From positions 1 to 19,323 of the forward strand of contig WJKA01000013.1 of the NCBI GenBank assembly GCA_014729375.1: a DNA stretch of 19,323 nt, written 5' to 3'. This document shows, one piece after another, positions 6,366 through 14,067 of this stretch. The translations under genes and the position numbers were made by a program. The notes beneath the pieces are model-generated. The model saw only the letters and a program-made list of their open reading frames with translations, searched no databases and was not told where the DNA came from. Source of the stretch: Chitinivibrionales bacterium (GTDB lineage Bacteria > Fibrobacterota > Chitinivibrionia > Chitinivibrionales > WJKA01). Position 1 is the stretch's first letter. Every line of letters starts with the position of its first letter.

Positions 6366-7961
6366 ATGAACGGTGATAACCGCCCGGCAGTTGTTTTAAA
6401 CGGAAATGATTTGTCAATTGAGGATATCGTTGCAGTGGGCGTGGGAGACAAGAGTGTTGTGCTCGATGCTGTTGCACTTGATCGATGCCGTGCTTCACGC
6501 GCATTTCTCGAACAGGAGGTGGCGTCGGAAAGAATTATTTACGGGGTAAATACTTCGTTCGGCCCGATGTGCAATAAAATTATTCATGATGATGAACTTG
6601 AAAAGCTGCAGGTGAATTTGATCAGGAGTCATGCCGCCGGTCTTGGCGCAGCACTTCCATTTTATATTGCCCGCGCCGTGCTCGTTGTTCGCCTGAATTG
6701 TCTTCTGAAAGGCTATTCCGGTGTCAGGGATAAGCTGCTGGAATTTTTCAAGGAGATGATAAACCGTGGAATATGCCCGTATATCCCCGAATGTGGAAGT
6801 GTCGGGGCATCGGGTGACCTGGTGCACCTTGCCCATGTGGCACTTGCACTTATTGGTGAAGGCAAAGTGTTTTACAGGAAGCAGCTCCGTGATACGGCTG
6901 ACGTTTTCAGGGAGACAGGCATGAAGCCCCTCCGCTTGAGCTTTAAAGAAGGGATTGCCGTGCTCAATGGTACATCGGCGATGACTGCTCTGGCGGCGTT
7001 TGTCATATATACATCAAAAAAACTGCTCCGGCTTGCATATGTTAACGCTGCATTCGCCGTAGAAATTTTCGGGGGCATTGATGACGCTTTTGATGTGGAC
7101 TTGCATAAGGTAAAAGCCCATCCGGGGCAGATCAATTCCGCTGCAATTATCAGAAAACTCTACGCCGGATCGAAAAACATCGTTCTGCGGGAAAACATGC
7201 ACGATCGGATCAGAAACCAGAAAAGTGATGGGCCCGTGTACGAGACAAGCATTAATGTGCAGGATGTTTATTCTATCCGGTGCACTCCGCAAATACTTGC
7301 CCCGGTGTGCGAAGCCGTCGAACATGCCGAAAAATCAGTGCTTATCGAAGCGAATTCATCAAACGATAACCCGATAATCATACCAGACGGGAAAAAAATC
7401 ATTCACGGAGGGAATTTCCACGGACAAAGCATTGGCTTTGCAATGGATATGCTTACGATTGCATTGTCGGAATTATGCACGCTTTCCGAAAGAAGAATCA
7501 ACAAGCTGCTCGATAAAAACCTCAATGAAGGATTGCCGGAACACCTTATTATCGGCACGCCCGGGCTGGCAATGGGATTCATGGGCGCACAATATCTTGG
7601 AACATCGACAACCGCAGAAAACCGTCAATTGGCCAATCCGGTCAGCACGCTTTCTATTTCCTGTAACGCTTCCAATCAGGATGTTGTCAGTATGGGAACG
7701 GTCGCTGCCCGTAAAGCCTTCAGGGCGGCGAGCAATTCCAAACATGTTCTTACGCTTGAAACGCTTGCCGACCTTCAGGCATTCACGTTTAAAGACATAT
7801 CGCGGCTTGGGAAAGGCACGAAAAAGATACATGAAATTCTTTCAAAACATTTTGTGCCCTATGATAACAGCAGGGCATTTCACGATGAACTGAAAAAATT
7901 CAGGAAACTGCTCTTTTCAAGCGGGCTGTTCGATGATCTGTCGGTGTATTATTCTGCCTGA
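6366..7961 (+). CDS. MIO-dependent aromatic amino-acid ammonia-lyase (HAL/PAL/TAL superfamily; not a typical histidase)
   Basis: A 531-residue enzyme predicted to remove ammonia from an aromatic amino acid, or to shift its amino group as in the aminomutases, using the self-made MIO cofactor formed from Ala148-Ser149-Gly150 in GSVGASGDL. Other conserved catalytic positions are present: Tyr59 (YGVNTSFGPM), His89 (RSHAAG), Asn201 (LNGTSAM), Gln299, Tyr302 and Arg305 (VQDVYSIR) and Phe351 (GGNFHGQ). The position of the histidase Glu in QEDHVSM is Gln438 here (NQDVVSMG), as in tyrosine and phenylalanine lyases and aminomutases, so tyrosine is a more likely substrate than histidine. The NTxFGPM stretch recalls lyases of flexirubin/aryl-polyene pathways. 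No hutU, hutI or hutG is nearby. It is divergent from the ligase gene and overlaps the acyltransferase gene tail to tail by 13 bp. Confidence 0.88.
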   Translation: MNGDNRPAVVLNGNDLSIEDIVAVGVGDKSVVLDAVALDRCRASRAFLEQEVASERIIYGVNTSFGPMCNKIIHDDELEKLQVNLIRSHAAGLGAALPFYIARAVLVVRLNCLLKGYSGVRDKLLEFFKEMINRGICPYIPECGSVGASGDLVHLAHVALALIGEGKVFYRKQLRDTADVFRETGMKPLRLSFKEGIAVLNGTSAMTALAAFVIYTSKKLLRLAYVNAAFAVEIFGGIDDAFDVDLHKVKAHPGQINSAAIIRKLYAGSKNIVLRENMHDRIRNQKSDGPVYETSINVQDVYSIRCTPQILAPVCEAVEHAEKSVLIEANSSNDNPIIIPDGKKIIHGGNFHGQSIGFAMDMLTIALSELCTLSERRINKLLDKNLNEGLPEHLIIGTPGLAMGFMGAQYLGTSTTAENRQLANPVSTLSISCNASNQDVVSMGTVAARKAFRAASNSKHVLTLETLADLQAFTFKDISRLGKGTKKIHEILSKHFVPYDNSRAFHDELKKFRKLLFSSGLFDDLSVYYSA

Positions 7962-8899
7962 GGATTTTTAAGCTCGGAATTATGCCAGAAATGGTAAAAA
8001 TTGTGCCATTCATAGGGGTAGTGGTGGACAATTTTTTCAAGAAATTTCACGTACTTTTTCATGGCGTTGTGTATCTCCTGCTGCCTGTTTTGCCTGGTTA
8101 CTTTTTCAAAAGTAATTGGCGTTCCCGGAATGGGAACATAGGATTTTATCGAATTTTTAATAATTACAACCGGAAATATCTGCACACGGGTAATTGCTGC
8201 AACGGCAAACGGCCCCACAGGGAATTGCGCATTTTTTCCTAAAAAGGGTATCATTTCGCTTCGCTGATCGATAAGGCGGTCGCCGTGCATGCAAACGATC
8301 TCGTTTCGCCTGAGCGCGTTTATTATTTCCATTATCGCAGGCAACCCGTCACCGGAAACCGGAATAGTGTGGATTTTCCTCCGGGCATAAATGCGCTCGA
8401 ATGCCCGGGACATTTCAGCCCGCTCGTTTTCGAGCATGACAATATGGACAGGCCTGCCAAGCCGCTCTAAAAGAGAATGAGCACCCGCCTCCCAGTTGCC
8501 GATATGCGCTGATAAAATCAACACTCCCCTGTCGGATTTCAATGCACTGCCGATTGTTGCATCAAGTTTCCTTGATTCGCAAAACCCGGGAGACCTGCCT
8601 GAATAGAGGCCTGTTCTATCGATCAAGCGCGATCCGAAAGAAAAAAAATGGCGAAAAATGTGCCAGGGATTTGTCTTTAATCCAAGTCGCCGGCGGAATT
8701 CACTGATTGGTGCCGCAAATTCACGATGAAAAAAAACATAGTAGATACTTACCGGTATACACAGGAGATACGCCGGCACAAGACCGAACACAGAAATTAA
8801 AAAAATGAAAATCCGATTTCCGGCGGTGCTTCCCCTTGAGACACCGTCCCAGTCTTTGCTGTTTTTTCCGGCTTTTTTCATGGAATCATTTGAACCCAT
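7949..8899 (-). CDS. LpxL/HtrB-like lysophospholipid acyltransferase
   Basis: A membrane-anchored acyltransferase of the lipid A late-acyltransferase superfamily, about 316 residues. Residues near 25-55 form a hydrophobic anchor. The catalytic HxxxxD-type motif appears as SAHIGNWEAG (His followed by IGNWE, the LpxL form), with a downstream MHGDRLIDQR segment and a C-terminal YPYEWHNFYHFW that resembles the YxWFxFYxFW ending of the acyltransferases found in aryl-polyene and flexirubin loci. It probably moves a fatty or aryl acyl chain onto a glycolipid at the inner membrane. Its start overlaps the TPR gene by 14 nt; a second ATG at 8881, just after the TPR stop, is also possible and neither has a clear ribosome binding site. 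It is the last gene of the five-gene unit. Confidence 0.82.
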   Translation of the reverse strand: MGSNDSMKKAGKNSKDWDGVSRGSTAGNRIFIFLISVFGLVPAYLLCIPVSIYYVFFHREFAAPISEFRRRLGLKTNPWHIFRHFFSFGSRLIDRTGLYSGRSPGFCESRKLDATIGSALKSDRGVLILSAHIGNWEAGAHSLLERLGRPVHIVMLENERAEMSRAFERIYARRKIHTIPVSGDGLPAIMEIINALRRNEIVCMHGDRLIDQRSEMIPFLGKNAQFPVGPFAVAAITRVQIFPVVIIKNSIKSYVPIPGTPITFEKVTRQNRQQEIHNAMKKYVKFLEKIVHHYPYEWHNFYHFWHNSELKNPQAE

Positions 8900-9758
8900 A
8901 TTTTTTCATTCGTTGCAGTGATTTCGATTTTCGCTGAATGTTGTTTTCCAGTGCAAGGTAGGAGGCGAATGCCGCCGCTGCATTTTGCCTGTTTTTTATT
9001 TTTTCAGCAAAAATTTCGGTCATGCGAAGATATGCCGTGGCTGCGGCATATTGAAGGTTCTTTTTTGCAATAGGAAGACTGAATTTCCGTCTGGTCAGCT
9101 TTTGATACGTTTGTACTTCGTTAATAAAATAGGCCAGAGCGCGTTTGTATTCCTTTTTGTCTAAATATATCTCGCCCAGCACATAGTTGCATATCGGAAG
9201 ATCGCGATCGATTTTCAGAAGCTTTTGAAGGTACTTATTGGATTGTCCGGGATTATTGAATTCGAAGTAATATACCAGGCCAAGGTTATGCAGCGCTAAA
9301 ATATGGTCCGGTTTGATTTGAAGAGCTTTTTCGTAGCAGGTCCTGGCTTTTCTGTGATTGCAGAGAGTTGTATATGTTCTTCCAAGGTTATAATAAAATC
9401 GCGCTATTTCAGGACCGCCTTCAACAGATTTCATGAAATAATAAACCGCAGAATCAAGCATGGATCGTCCTTGTTGCAGACTGTGCATGTCATAATAGGC
9501 GATCCCGAGATTGTGAAGAATATGAAGTTGATCCTGCGGATCATTTTCCGTTGATAATGCGCTTTTCAGCTCGTTGATGCTGCTTCGGACTATCGCTGTT
9601 TTCTGAACGCCCCGGTTTTTCGGCAGTTCCAGGTCGACCGAGGGTAATGGCTTTCGACGGTAACTGAAATTGCTGTGAAGCATGAGCATTGAAGCTATCC
9701 ATACTGCAGCGAGTACCGGGTAAAAAAAACGATCGGTGAAAATATTTAGCGACTTCAT
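8886..9758 (-). CDS. TPR-repeat protein with N-terminal membrane anchor
   Basis: A 290-residue protein with one hydrophobic helix near residues 10-27, so it is probably anchored in the inner membrane with the rest exposed. At least three tetratricopeptide repeats are visible. One has LHNLGIAYYDM, the next ARFYYNLGRTYTTLCNHRKARTCYEKALQIKP, and the next LALHNLGLVYYFEF; these continue into CNYVLGEIYLDKKEYKRALAYF. The C-terminal third is helical and basic without clear repeats. TPRs mediate protein contacts, so an adaptor for the neighbouring membrane enzymes is plausible but unproven. It overlaps the upstream glycosyltransferase gene by 4 nt (ATGA), implying coupled translation. Confidence 0.82.
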   Translation of the reverse strand: MKSLNIFTDRFFYPVLAAVWIASMLMLHSNFSYRRKPLPSVDLELPKNRGVQKTAIVRSSINELKSALSTENDPQDQLHILHNLGIAYYDMHSLQQGRSMLDSAVYYFMKSVEGGPEIARFYYNLGRTYTTLCNHRKARTCYEKALQIKPDHILALHNLGLVYYFEFNNPGQSNKYLQKLLKIDRDLPICNYVLGEIYLDKKEYKRALAYFINEVQTYQKLTRRKFSLPIAKKNLQYAAATAYLRMTEIFAEKIKNRQNAAAAFASYLALENNIQRKSKSLQRMKKYGFK

Positions 9759-11389
9759 TTGTTCCTGAATGCCAGTACAAAAGTGTCGGGATTTTTCAAA
9801 GCATAGACAACGTCAAAAAGCTCCGGATGGCTTGCGATAACCGGGTACAGATATTTTGCCGTGGTGCGTGTCCACGCAAAATTGTCATAAACAACGTGCG
9901 TGACATTTTTTCTCTTCATGTCCTGGATGATTTTATCTACATCATGAGAATACAGATACATGCATCCGGCGCGGTGCGATCGCAAATAGAAAAGCTCGGG
10001 TTTTCTGTTGACAATTACCGAGTTCTCAGGAGTATTGTTTCGGATCCAGTCCGCACAGGAGTAGAAATTTTTCCAGTCGGGCGTACCATGGCGGGGGCTC
10101 AATGGATTCCGGATCCTGTAATGGACATTCATTGTAAAAATAATTGCCACACATATCCAGAGAATGCCGTATTTTGCTTTTGTCAAATGAAGCCGGTTAA
10201 AGCCGGCGGAAAGTTTTTTCAAAGTTGAAACAAAGCGTTTTTCCGGCAGAAGCGGAATACGAAGAATTATGGTCAATCCAGTGATAAAAAAGAAAAGCAA
10301 AAACGGCATGAGAGGACAAATGCGGCGGTCATTGGCAATTGGCCAGATACAAATCAATCCTGTATAGAACAGGACATAAATACTGAAAATCCTCGCCGTC
10401 CTCCTGAAGCAAAAAAACCATCCCACAAATGAAGCAATCATCATTCCCGCAGCAACAAACATCTGGAAAGCGCCGGGTTTACTTGAAGTAAAGGGGATAA
10501 ATGACCTTGGAAATAGAGTTGTCAGATGTACTTTGATGTTAGTAATTATTCTGGTTTTCAGATCGTGAAAAGTGATATATCCCATTTCGGGATCGTAAGC
10601 ATTTTTCAGGAATGGAGAGTTTGCATAAGCCGATGAATCCGGCACAAGCGAGCGAAAGAGAAGGATTGTTGTTCCAACAAGTAACGCATGCAGTATTGCA
10701 CTTTTATACCGCTTTTGAAGCAGTTCATCGGTTATCCACGCAGCGGAAAAAACAATGCCGATGCTCCGTGCATGAACCGGCAGCACAGAGAGTGTGAGTG
10801 CAATCCAGAAAAAAATCCTGTTTTCGGGAGCTTCTATGCTTTTACAACGGGCAAAAAGCGCACAGAGAGTAAGGAGCAGGTATGGTGTTTCGCTCATCAG
10901 TATGAGCTGATAGTCTGCCATCAATCCTGAAGCTGCTGTGAGAAGAAGCAGTGGAGTCAGAAGTTGAAAAGAAAGATAGCTTTTAAAAAGGTAATAGCAC
11001 ATCAGCGTAACCAGAGCGCCGAGAAACGCCATCAGAATTTTCGGCAGGAGCGGCGTTGGCGCGAAAAACTGGCTGAGAGAAATAAAAAGCGGCGTCAAAA
11101 CAGGATAGGTGCTTTCAATCGGCTTGTTTACAAGGCATATGTTGCGATAGCCGGTTCCTTTGGCAAGAGATTTTCCCAGAAAGTAATAGACTGCATTATC
11201 ACCGTTTGTAGAGAGTTGTGGTGTGAACTGATAAGCAAGGAGCAAAAGCTGGAGAACGATAAGCAATTTTGTGACGGCCCCTGATGGGTTTTCAAATACC
11301 AGTAAGGGCGTACCGGAAAACCGACGGGAGGGGGACGATTGCGGTTGACCTATGCGATTACTTTTTCTGCTTTTTTTCTTTTTGGCCAT
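9755..11389 (-). CDS. Multi-pass GT-C type glycosyltransferase (ArnT/PMT-like, GT39/GT83 style)
   Basis: An integral membrane protein of 544 residues with a Lys/Arg-rich cytoplasmic start (AKKKKSRKSNR) and about ten hydrophobic helices, followed by a soluble C-terminal domain of roughly 130 residues. Early in the first periplasmic loop is STNGDNAVYYFLGKSLAKGTGYR, the position where GT-C enzymes keep the catalytic Asp/Glu and the YxxxAxxLxxG signature. This family transfers a sugar from a polyprenyl-phosphate carrier to a lipid, protein or glycan on the outer face of the inner membrane. The polyprenyl-phosphate glycosyltransferase two genes upstream could make that donor. The precise acceptor cannot be read. 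The gene begins 35 nt after the radical SAM gene. Confidence 0.8.
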   Translation of the reverse strand: MAKKKKSRKSNRIGQPQSSPSRRFSGTPLLVFENPSGAVTKLLIVLQLLLLAYQFTPQLSTNGDNAVYYFLGKSLAKGTGYRNICLVNKPIESTYPVLTPLFISLSQFFAPTPLLPKILMAFLGALVTLMCYYLFKSYLSFQLLTPLLLLTAASGLMADYQLILMSETPYLLLTLCALFARCKSIEAPENRIFFWIALTLSVLPVHARSIGIVFSAAWITDELLQKRYKSAILHALLVGTTILLFRSLVPDSSAYANSPFLKNAYDPEMGYITFHDLKTRIITNIKVHLTTLFPRSFIPFTSSKPGAFQMFVAAGMMIASFVGWFFCFRRTARIFSIYVLFYTGLICIWPIANDRRICPLMPFLLFFFITGLTIILRIPLLPEKRFVSTLKKLSAGFNRLHLTKAKYGILWICVAIIFTMNVHYRIRNPLSPRHGTPDWKNFYSCADWIRNNTPENSVIVNRKPELFYLRSHRAGCMYLYSHDVDKIIQDMKRKNVTHVVYDNFAWTRTTAKYLYPVIASHPELFDVVYALKNPDTFVLAFRNK

Positions 11390-11424
11390 ATAATCTGAAG
11401 CGGGTTCATCGCTTTTAAAAATAA

Positions 11425-12840
11425 TTACTTCATAAAAATAACCTTGAGACCGGCATGCAGTTTTCTTCCCAGCTCCTCAGGCGAACGCGTTTTGAAAATC
11501 TGCCTGAGAATATAACCGGGACGTGTGTAAAATGATTTATACGCAACGATAAGCAACTCCTCCAACTCTTTACGGGAGACGGACTCGGTAAAACATGGTG
11601 GTTTGAACTCTTTTTGCGGCGACAAAGCAAAGCTTTTCCAGCGGTCGTGGCCGAAAATGCCTTTTTTGAGAGCTTGTGCATAGACCGGCGTGCCGGGGAA
11701 AGGCACCAGGACTGTAAAATGGACAAAATCGGGATTGATTTTTTTGGAGAAGGCAATCGTTTTCAGTATGTCTTCTCTGGATTCTCCGGGTATGCCGATC
11801 ATAAAATAGGCCAGGGTTGAAATGCCGTTTTTTTTTGTGGCCCGGATTATTTTCCAGACCTGTTCAAGCGTGATTCCCTTATTGAGTGTTTCCAGAGACT
11901 TCTGTGTGCCGGCCTCAATGCCGTAATGAATTCTTTCGCATCCGGTTGACTTTAATTCCTTAAGCATTTCTTCATCCATGCAGTCGATCCTCGAGCGAAT
12001 GTCATAGCCGATCGAAAGTTTCCTTTTGCGGATTTCATTACATATGTCAAGCACACGGTTTCTGTCTATCGTAAATGTGTCGTCATAAATAAAAAATTCA
12101 TTGATGCCCAGCGCAATGCATTCCTCCATTTCATTGACAACATTTGCGGCAGAACGTGCTCTGAATTTTTTTCCCAGATGAGGCCTGGCACAGAATGTGC
12201 ATCCGAACGGGCATCCTCTGCTGGTAAACATTGTTGTGACAGGTGAGCGCCGCGCAAGGAGAGACGTATACCGTTGGTAGGGTAGAAGCCTGCGGGCGGG
12301 AAACGGAAGCATGTCCAGATTCTCGATCCGTGCCCGGGAAGGTGTGAGTATTACTTTGCCGCCGGATCTGTAGGCAATCCCTTCAACCCCGGCAAGGTCC
12401 TCCCCCGTTGATAACGTATCGGCCAGTTCGGCAAATGTTATCTCGCCTTCACCAAGAACGAGTATGTCGATATCGGTATTTGCAAGCGTTTCGTGTGGGT
12501 AAAGAAAAACATGCGGCCCGCCAAGAACAAGTCTGACAGCAGGATCAACCCTTTTTGCCAGTGAAGCCAGTGCATAGACATCAACAAGCGGAAGCGTCAT
12601 TGCTGTCATACCCACGATATCTGGTCGGGCATCACGAATGCGGCATTGAATTTGCGATTCACTCAGGTTTTCCAACTGAGCATCAATAATTTTAACTTGA
12701 TGTGATGTATAGTGCTGGATGTACGCTGCGATATACAACAATCCGAGCGGTGGATTATGGCCTCGTTCCTGTTCAATAATTGAAGGATTGTTGCCGGTGA
12801 TTTCATTGTTTGAGGGGGGTACGATTAATACTATTTTCAC
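11425..12840 (-). CDS. B12-binding-type radical SAM protein
   Basis: A 471-residue enzyme with an N-terminal Rossmann-like cobalamin-binding-type domain (MKIVLIVPP, PPLGLLYIAAYI, PDIVGMTAMT, LVLGGPH, and a GEGE motif near residue 130), then the radical SAM core with Cys210, Cys214 and Cys217 in GCPFGCTFC, the CxxxCxxC cluster ligand set. A GIEAGTQKSLETLNKG segment and YFMIGIPGESREDI follow, typical of this superfamily. The DxHxxG cobalamin ligand motif is not visible, as in many class B relatives. Such enzymes methylate, rearrange or cyclise lipids and antibiotics. Here a modification of the envelope lipid is suggested only by context. The start is GTG at 12840, 45 nt after the glycosyltransferase gene. 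Confidence 0.85.
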   Translation of the reverse strand: MKIVLIVPPSNNEITGNNPSIIEQERGHNPPLGLLYIAAYIQHYTSHQVKIIDAQLENLSESQIQCRIRDARPDIVGMTAMTLPLVDVYALASLAKRVDPAVRLVLGGPHVFLYPHETLANTDIDILVLGEGEITFAELADTLSTGEDLAGVEGIAYRSGGKVILTPSRARIENLDMLPFPARRLLPYQRYTSLLARRSPVTTMFTSRGCPFGCTFCARPHLGKKFRARSAANVVNEMEECIALGINEFFIYDDTFTIDRNRVLDICNEIRKRKLSIGYDIRSRIDCMDEEMLKELKSTGCERIHYGIEAGTQKSLETLNKGITLEQVWKIIRATKKNGISTLAYFMIGIPGESREDILKTIAFSKKINPDFVHFTVLVPFPGTPVYAQALKKGIFGHDRWKSFALSPQKEFKPPCFTESVSRKELEELLIVAYKSFYTRPGYILRQIFKTRSPEELGRKLHAGLKVIFMK

Positions 12841-12885
12841 AGTGCGACCGTCTGGGCAAAAATGCCGGTTTTGTAACCTGTTATT

Positions 12886-13752
12886 TCAGGAGTCGTTAAT
12901 TCTGTTCGAGCGTTTTTCTATCAGCTCGGCGAGCATGCCGATTGCAAAAAGCTGGATTGCAGTCATGAAAAAAATTACCACGGTTGTATCCAGTATTTTG
13001 TCTGCAAAGAGCAGGCTGTAAAAAAACACACCGCCCGCAATTGCCGCCATGAAGATACTTGCCGGGAGAAAAACTTTCATGGGATTGAAATACATGACCG
13101 TTCTCAGAATTTGCGAAATGAACTGCGTAAAATCCCGCAGGGGTTTGATTTTTGATTTACCGCTTCGCTTATAATATTCGATCGGGACAAATGTTACGAT
13201 ATAATTGTTTGTCAGCATGGCAAGGGTAATTGTTGTTGTAAAGGAGAATCCTGAAGGAAGAATATTGAAAAAGGCCAGTGCCTGGGTGCGTCTGAATGCC
13301 CGAAGGCCTGAATTGATATCCGGAATGCGGGTTCCAGCCAGATAATTTGCCAGGCAGCTTAAAATCAATTTTGCCCAGCGTCTTGGCATTGAGATGCCGG
13401 TGCTTTTACTGTTTCGGGCGCCGACCGCCATGTCGCATTTGTCGAGTTGATCGACCAGCCCGGGAATCGCTTCCACCGGATAGGTTCCGTCACCGTCGCA
13501 GATAGCAATGATTTCGTTGGATGCGGCGCGGATTCCGCTTTTCAGCGAAGCACCGTAGCCCCGGTTTGTTTCATGCCGGACCAGTCGCGTGGTGGTGCCG
13601 GCGGCACATGCGGATGTTCCGTCACCTGAGCCGTCGTCAACTACAATTATTTCATAGTCCCGTCCGAGTTTTTTGATCCGCTCCAGTACATTGGGCAGCG
13701 AAGATTCCTCATTATAGGCGGGAATTATGACCGTAATGTCTGATGATACCAT
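12886..13752 (-). CDS. Polyprenyl-phosphate glycosyltransferase, GT2 family (DPM1-like)
   Basis: A 288-residue GT2 enzyme with the family opening VIIPAYNEESSLP, a nucleotide-binding stretch EIIVVDDGSGDGT, the metal-binding DGDGTYP (Asp86-Gly-Asp88), and DINSGLRAFRR in the acceptor region. The C-terminus has two membrane helices (about residues 220-245 and 252-275), which fits enzymes that charge undecaprenyl phosphate with a sugar from a nucleotide donor. This would supply a lipid-linked sugar for the GT-C enzyme encoded downstream. It is the first gene of the unit. ATG 13752 has no clear Shine-Dalgarno; an in-frame TAA lies 15 nt upstream. Confidence 0.88.
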   Translation of the reverse strand: MVSSDITVIIPAYNEESSLPNVLERIKKLGRDYEIIVVDDGSGDGTSACAAGTTTRLVRHETNRGYGASLKSGIRAASNEIIAICDGDGTYPVEAIPGLVDQLDKCDMAVGARNSKSTGISMPRRWAKLILSCLANYLAGTRIPDINSGLRAFRRTQALAFFNILPSGFSFTTTITLAMLTNNYIVTFVPIEYYKRSGKSKIKPLRDFTQFISQILRTVMYFNPMKVFLPASIFMAAIAGGVFFYSLLFADKILDTTVVIFFMTAIQLFAIGMLAELIEKRSNRINDS

Positions 13753-13893
13753 ATAATAAAGTGTTTATAAAAACATTGTTCAACCCTGTCACGCCGACCT
13801 GTAGAGCCGAGTAGTGAATCCGAAGCTCTCCGTATAGGCTCAAGTTGAAGACGAAGGCTTTTGCCCTGCGAAGGCGGACACTCAACTGCTCCC

Positions 13894-13921
13894 TTCAAAA
13901 TTGATGAAAGTCAATTTTGAA
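13894..13921. repeat. Perfect 11-bp inverted repeat upstream of dinB
   Basis: TTCAAAATTGA (13894-13904) and TCAATTTTGAA (13911-13921) form a perfect 11-bp stem around a 6-nt TGAAAG loop. Neither strand shows a T-run after it, which argues against an intrinsic terminator. Its right arm overlaps the -35 of the dinB promoter. Confidence 0.6.
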
Positions 13922-13945
13922 CAGGTACTGTTTAAATATTATAGT
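13917..13945 (+). promoter_or_regulatory. Promoter of dinB with overlapping palindromic operator candidate
   Basis: TTGAAC (13917-13922), a 17-nt spacer and TATAGT (13940-13945) make a good sigma70-like promoter. The palindrome AACAG-GTA-CTGTT (13920-13932) covers the -35 and the start of the spacer, which is where a repressor such as LexA would act on an SOS gene. The palindrome does not match the E. coli or Bacillus SOS box exactly, so LexA binding is inference. The predicted leader is about 115 nt. Confidence 0.45.
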
Positions 13946-14053
13946 ATCGGAAAGTCGTTATCCACAACTCTTTATGGTGAATTCATTATTTTTATTTGAA
14001 GGGGGCTGTTGATTCCGGCATTCTCTGCGGGGTGCCGGTGGTTTATGCCGGTC

Positions 14054-14060
14054 GGAAGAG
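14054..14060 (+). promoter_or_regulatory. Ribosome binding site for dinB
   Basis: GGAAGAG lies 7 nt before ATG 14068, where the family-typical sequence MRVIFHVDMDAFF begins. It fixes this start over the upstream TTG at 13996. Confidence 0.55.
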
Positions 14061-14067
14061 TTACAGT

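Larger units (their letters stand above)
13753..14067. other. 315-bp non-coding region between the envelope operon and dinB
   Basis: No supportable gene. It separates the divergent GT2 and dinB genes. The left half (about 13780-13895) holds short imperfect inverted repeats (AGAGC/GCTCT and AGTTGA/TCAACT) and might be a remnant repeat element that I cannot identify. The right half holds a hairpin, a palindrome and a promoter listed separately. A TTG at 13996 is in frame with dinB but lacks a ribosome binding site and adds residues absent from the family. Confidence 0.6.

Noticed and set aside
7432..7893. A second open frame within the lyase gene
   Set aside because: It shares the strand with the lyase in another frame, and the lyase frame has the conserved motifs (including NQDVVSMG) in this stretch.
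6366..7961. Calling the lyase hutH (histidase)
   Set aside because: The histidase Glu is Gln here, and no urocanase or other hut gene is nearby.
6366..8899. A complete aryl-polyene or flexirubin gene cluster
   Set aside because: Only a lyase and an acyltransferase of the kind are seen; no ketosynthase, acyl carrier protein, ketoreductase, dehydratase or AMP-ligase gene is present in the window.
13894..13921. Intrinsic terminator for the genes left of dinB
   Set aside because: The stem is AT-rich and no run of T follows on either strand; the upstream genes also run away from it.
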